In this document: positions 4,836 to 5,243 of the stretch, piece by piece
Layout of the letters: every line of letters starts with the position of its first letter
Position numbering within the stretch: the first letter of the stretch is position 1
Assembly (NCBI GenBank): GCA_007135435.1
Contig: SLIW01000182.1
Span: forward strand, 1-5,243
DNA from: Natronomonas sp.
GTDB lineage: Archaea; Halobacteriota; Halobacteria; Halobacteriales; Haloarculaceae
DNA length: 5,243 nucleotides
Direction: 5' to 3'
Program-made: the position numbers and the translations under genes
Notes under the pieces: model-generated
Database searches by the model: none
What the model saw: the letters and a program-made list of their open reading frames with translations, nothing else
Told to the model about the DNA's origin: nothing

Positions 4836-5243
4836 ATGCAGGTCGAGTTCGACGAGGGAACGCTTCTGCTCCGTGATGCGCCGGATGGGGTGCCATATGC
4901 GGAGTGGGACGACCGCGTCGACGAGTACCGCGCACAGGCGTACCGATATCGACCGCTTCTCGAGTGGGCGGGCGCCTGGGGCGAGACGCGCGAACAAGCA
5001 ACGCTTCAGGACGGCTTCATCAAGTCGGTCGAGGACACCGCCCGCTCCTATCGCGACCTCGAGCTCACGCCGGCGCTCCACATCGAACCCCGCGACTACC
5101 AGCAGGCGGCCCTCGACGCCTGGATCGACCACGGACGACGGGGAAGCGTCGTCCTCCCCACAGGGAGTGGAAAGACGTTTCTGGGCCTGCAGGCCATCGC
5201 TGACGCCGGCGTGAGTGCGCTCGTCGTCACGCCGACTATCGAC
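4836..5243 (+). CDS. XPB/Rad25-like DEAD/DEAH-box helicase, N-terminal part
   Basis: The first 136 residues of a superfamily 2 helicase of the archaeal XPB/Rad25 (SSL2-like) group are present; the gene continues beyond the window. The N-terminus (VEFDEGTLLL, residues 3-12, then EWDDRVDEYRAQAYRY, 23-38) resembles the small N-terminal domain of archaeal XPB proteins, called a damage-recognition domain. IEPRDYQQAALDAW (83-96) is the Q-motif-like region, VVLPTGSGKT (105-114) is Walker A, and LVVTPT (129-134) is motif Ia. Family members use ATP to translocate on or open double-stranded DNA and act in repair or transcription-linked processes; haloarchaea often carry several copies, some on plasmids. 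The ATG at 4836 is chosen because it gives the usual family start; the frame is open upstream to 4731 with a GTG at 4740, but those residues (RYRGNQSPRSGSTSTAYP) look non-coding. DEAH box and helicase C domain cannot be seen. Confidence 0.92.
   Translation, partial: MQVEFDEGTLLLRDAPDGVPYAEWDDRVDEYRAQAYRYRPLLEWAGAWGETREQATLQDGFIKSVEDTARSYRDLELTPALHIEPRDYQQAALDAWIDHGRRGSVVLPTGSGKTFLGLQAIADAGVSALVVTPTID

Noticed and set aside
4296..5132. Long minus-strand open frame (278 residues) across the zinc gene, broken gene and helicase start
   Set aside because: Arg/Gly-rich and not acidic; it conflicts with the recognised helicase N-terminus and the zinc-ribbon gene, so it is a GC-driven shadow.

Overview
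The window looks like haloarchaeal DNA. It is GC-rich, the convincing proteins are heavily loaded with Asp and Glu, start codons mostly lack a Shine-Dalgarno sequence, and TATA-like boxes sit about 28-32 bases ahead of two of them, as expected for leaderless transcripts. The gene content (a primase-polymerase of the phage NrS-1 type, a pRiA4b ORF-3-like protein, an XPB/Rad25-like helicase, several unknown small proteins, broken reading frames) suggests an accessory region such as a plasmid, an integrated element or a genomic island. No insertion-sequence ends, integrase, tRNA, rRNA or CRISPR array is visible.

Layout, left to right. (1) 54-2146, minus strand: a probable three-gene operon. It reads from an unrecognised 323-residue protein with a coiled-coil tail, through an ATGA overlap into a 295-residue pRiA4b ORF-3-like protein, then a 69-residue small protein. 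(2) 2271-2630, plus strand: a lone 119-residue acidic protein of unknown function, diverging from the operon and followed by a possible hairpin/T-tract terminator. (3) 2653-3059: about 400 bases without a convincing intact gene, holding short coding-like scraps and a hairpin. (4) 3060-4208, minus: the best recognised gene, a primase-polymerase with an archaeo-eukaryotic primase (AEP) core, a helix-bundle domain and a C-terminal coiled coil but no helicase domain. (5) 4343-4468, minus: a 41-residue protein with two CxxC pairs (zinc-ribbon type). (6) 4584-4756, plus: a short gene that appears to be split by a one-base frameshift. (7) 4836-5243, plus, running off the window: the N-terminal 136 residues of an XPB/Rad25-like superfamily 2 helicase with an intact Walker A motif.

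How they may work together is inference. The primase-polymerase and the XPB-like helicase supply two DNA-processing activities that a self-replicating element could use, and the zinc protein and broken gene lie between them. The left operon is translationally coupled at its first junction, which points to a joint function for the unknown coiled-coil protein and the pRiA4b-like protein, but nothing in the sequence says what that function is.
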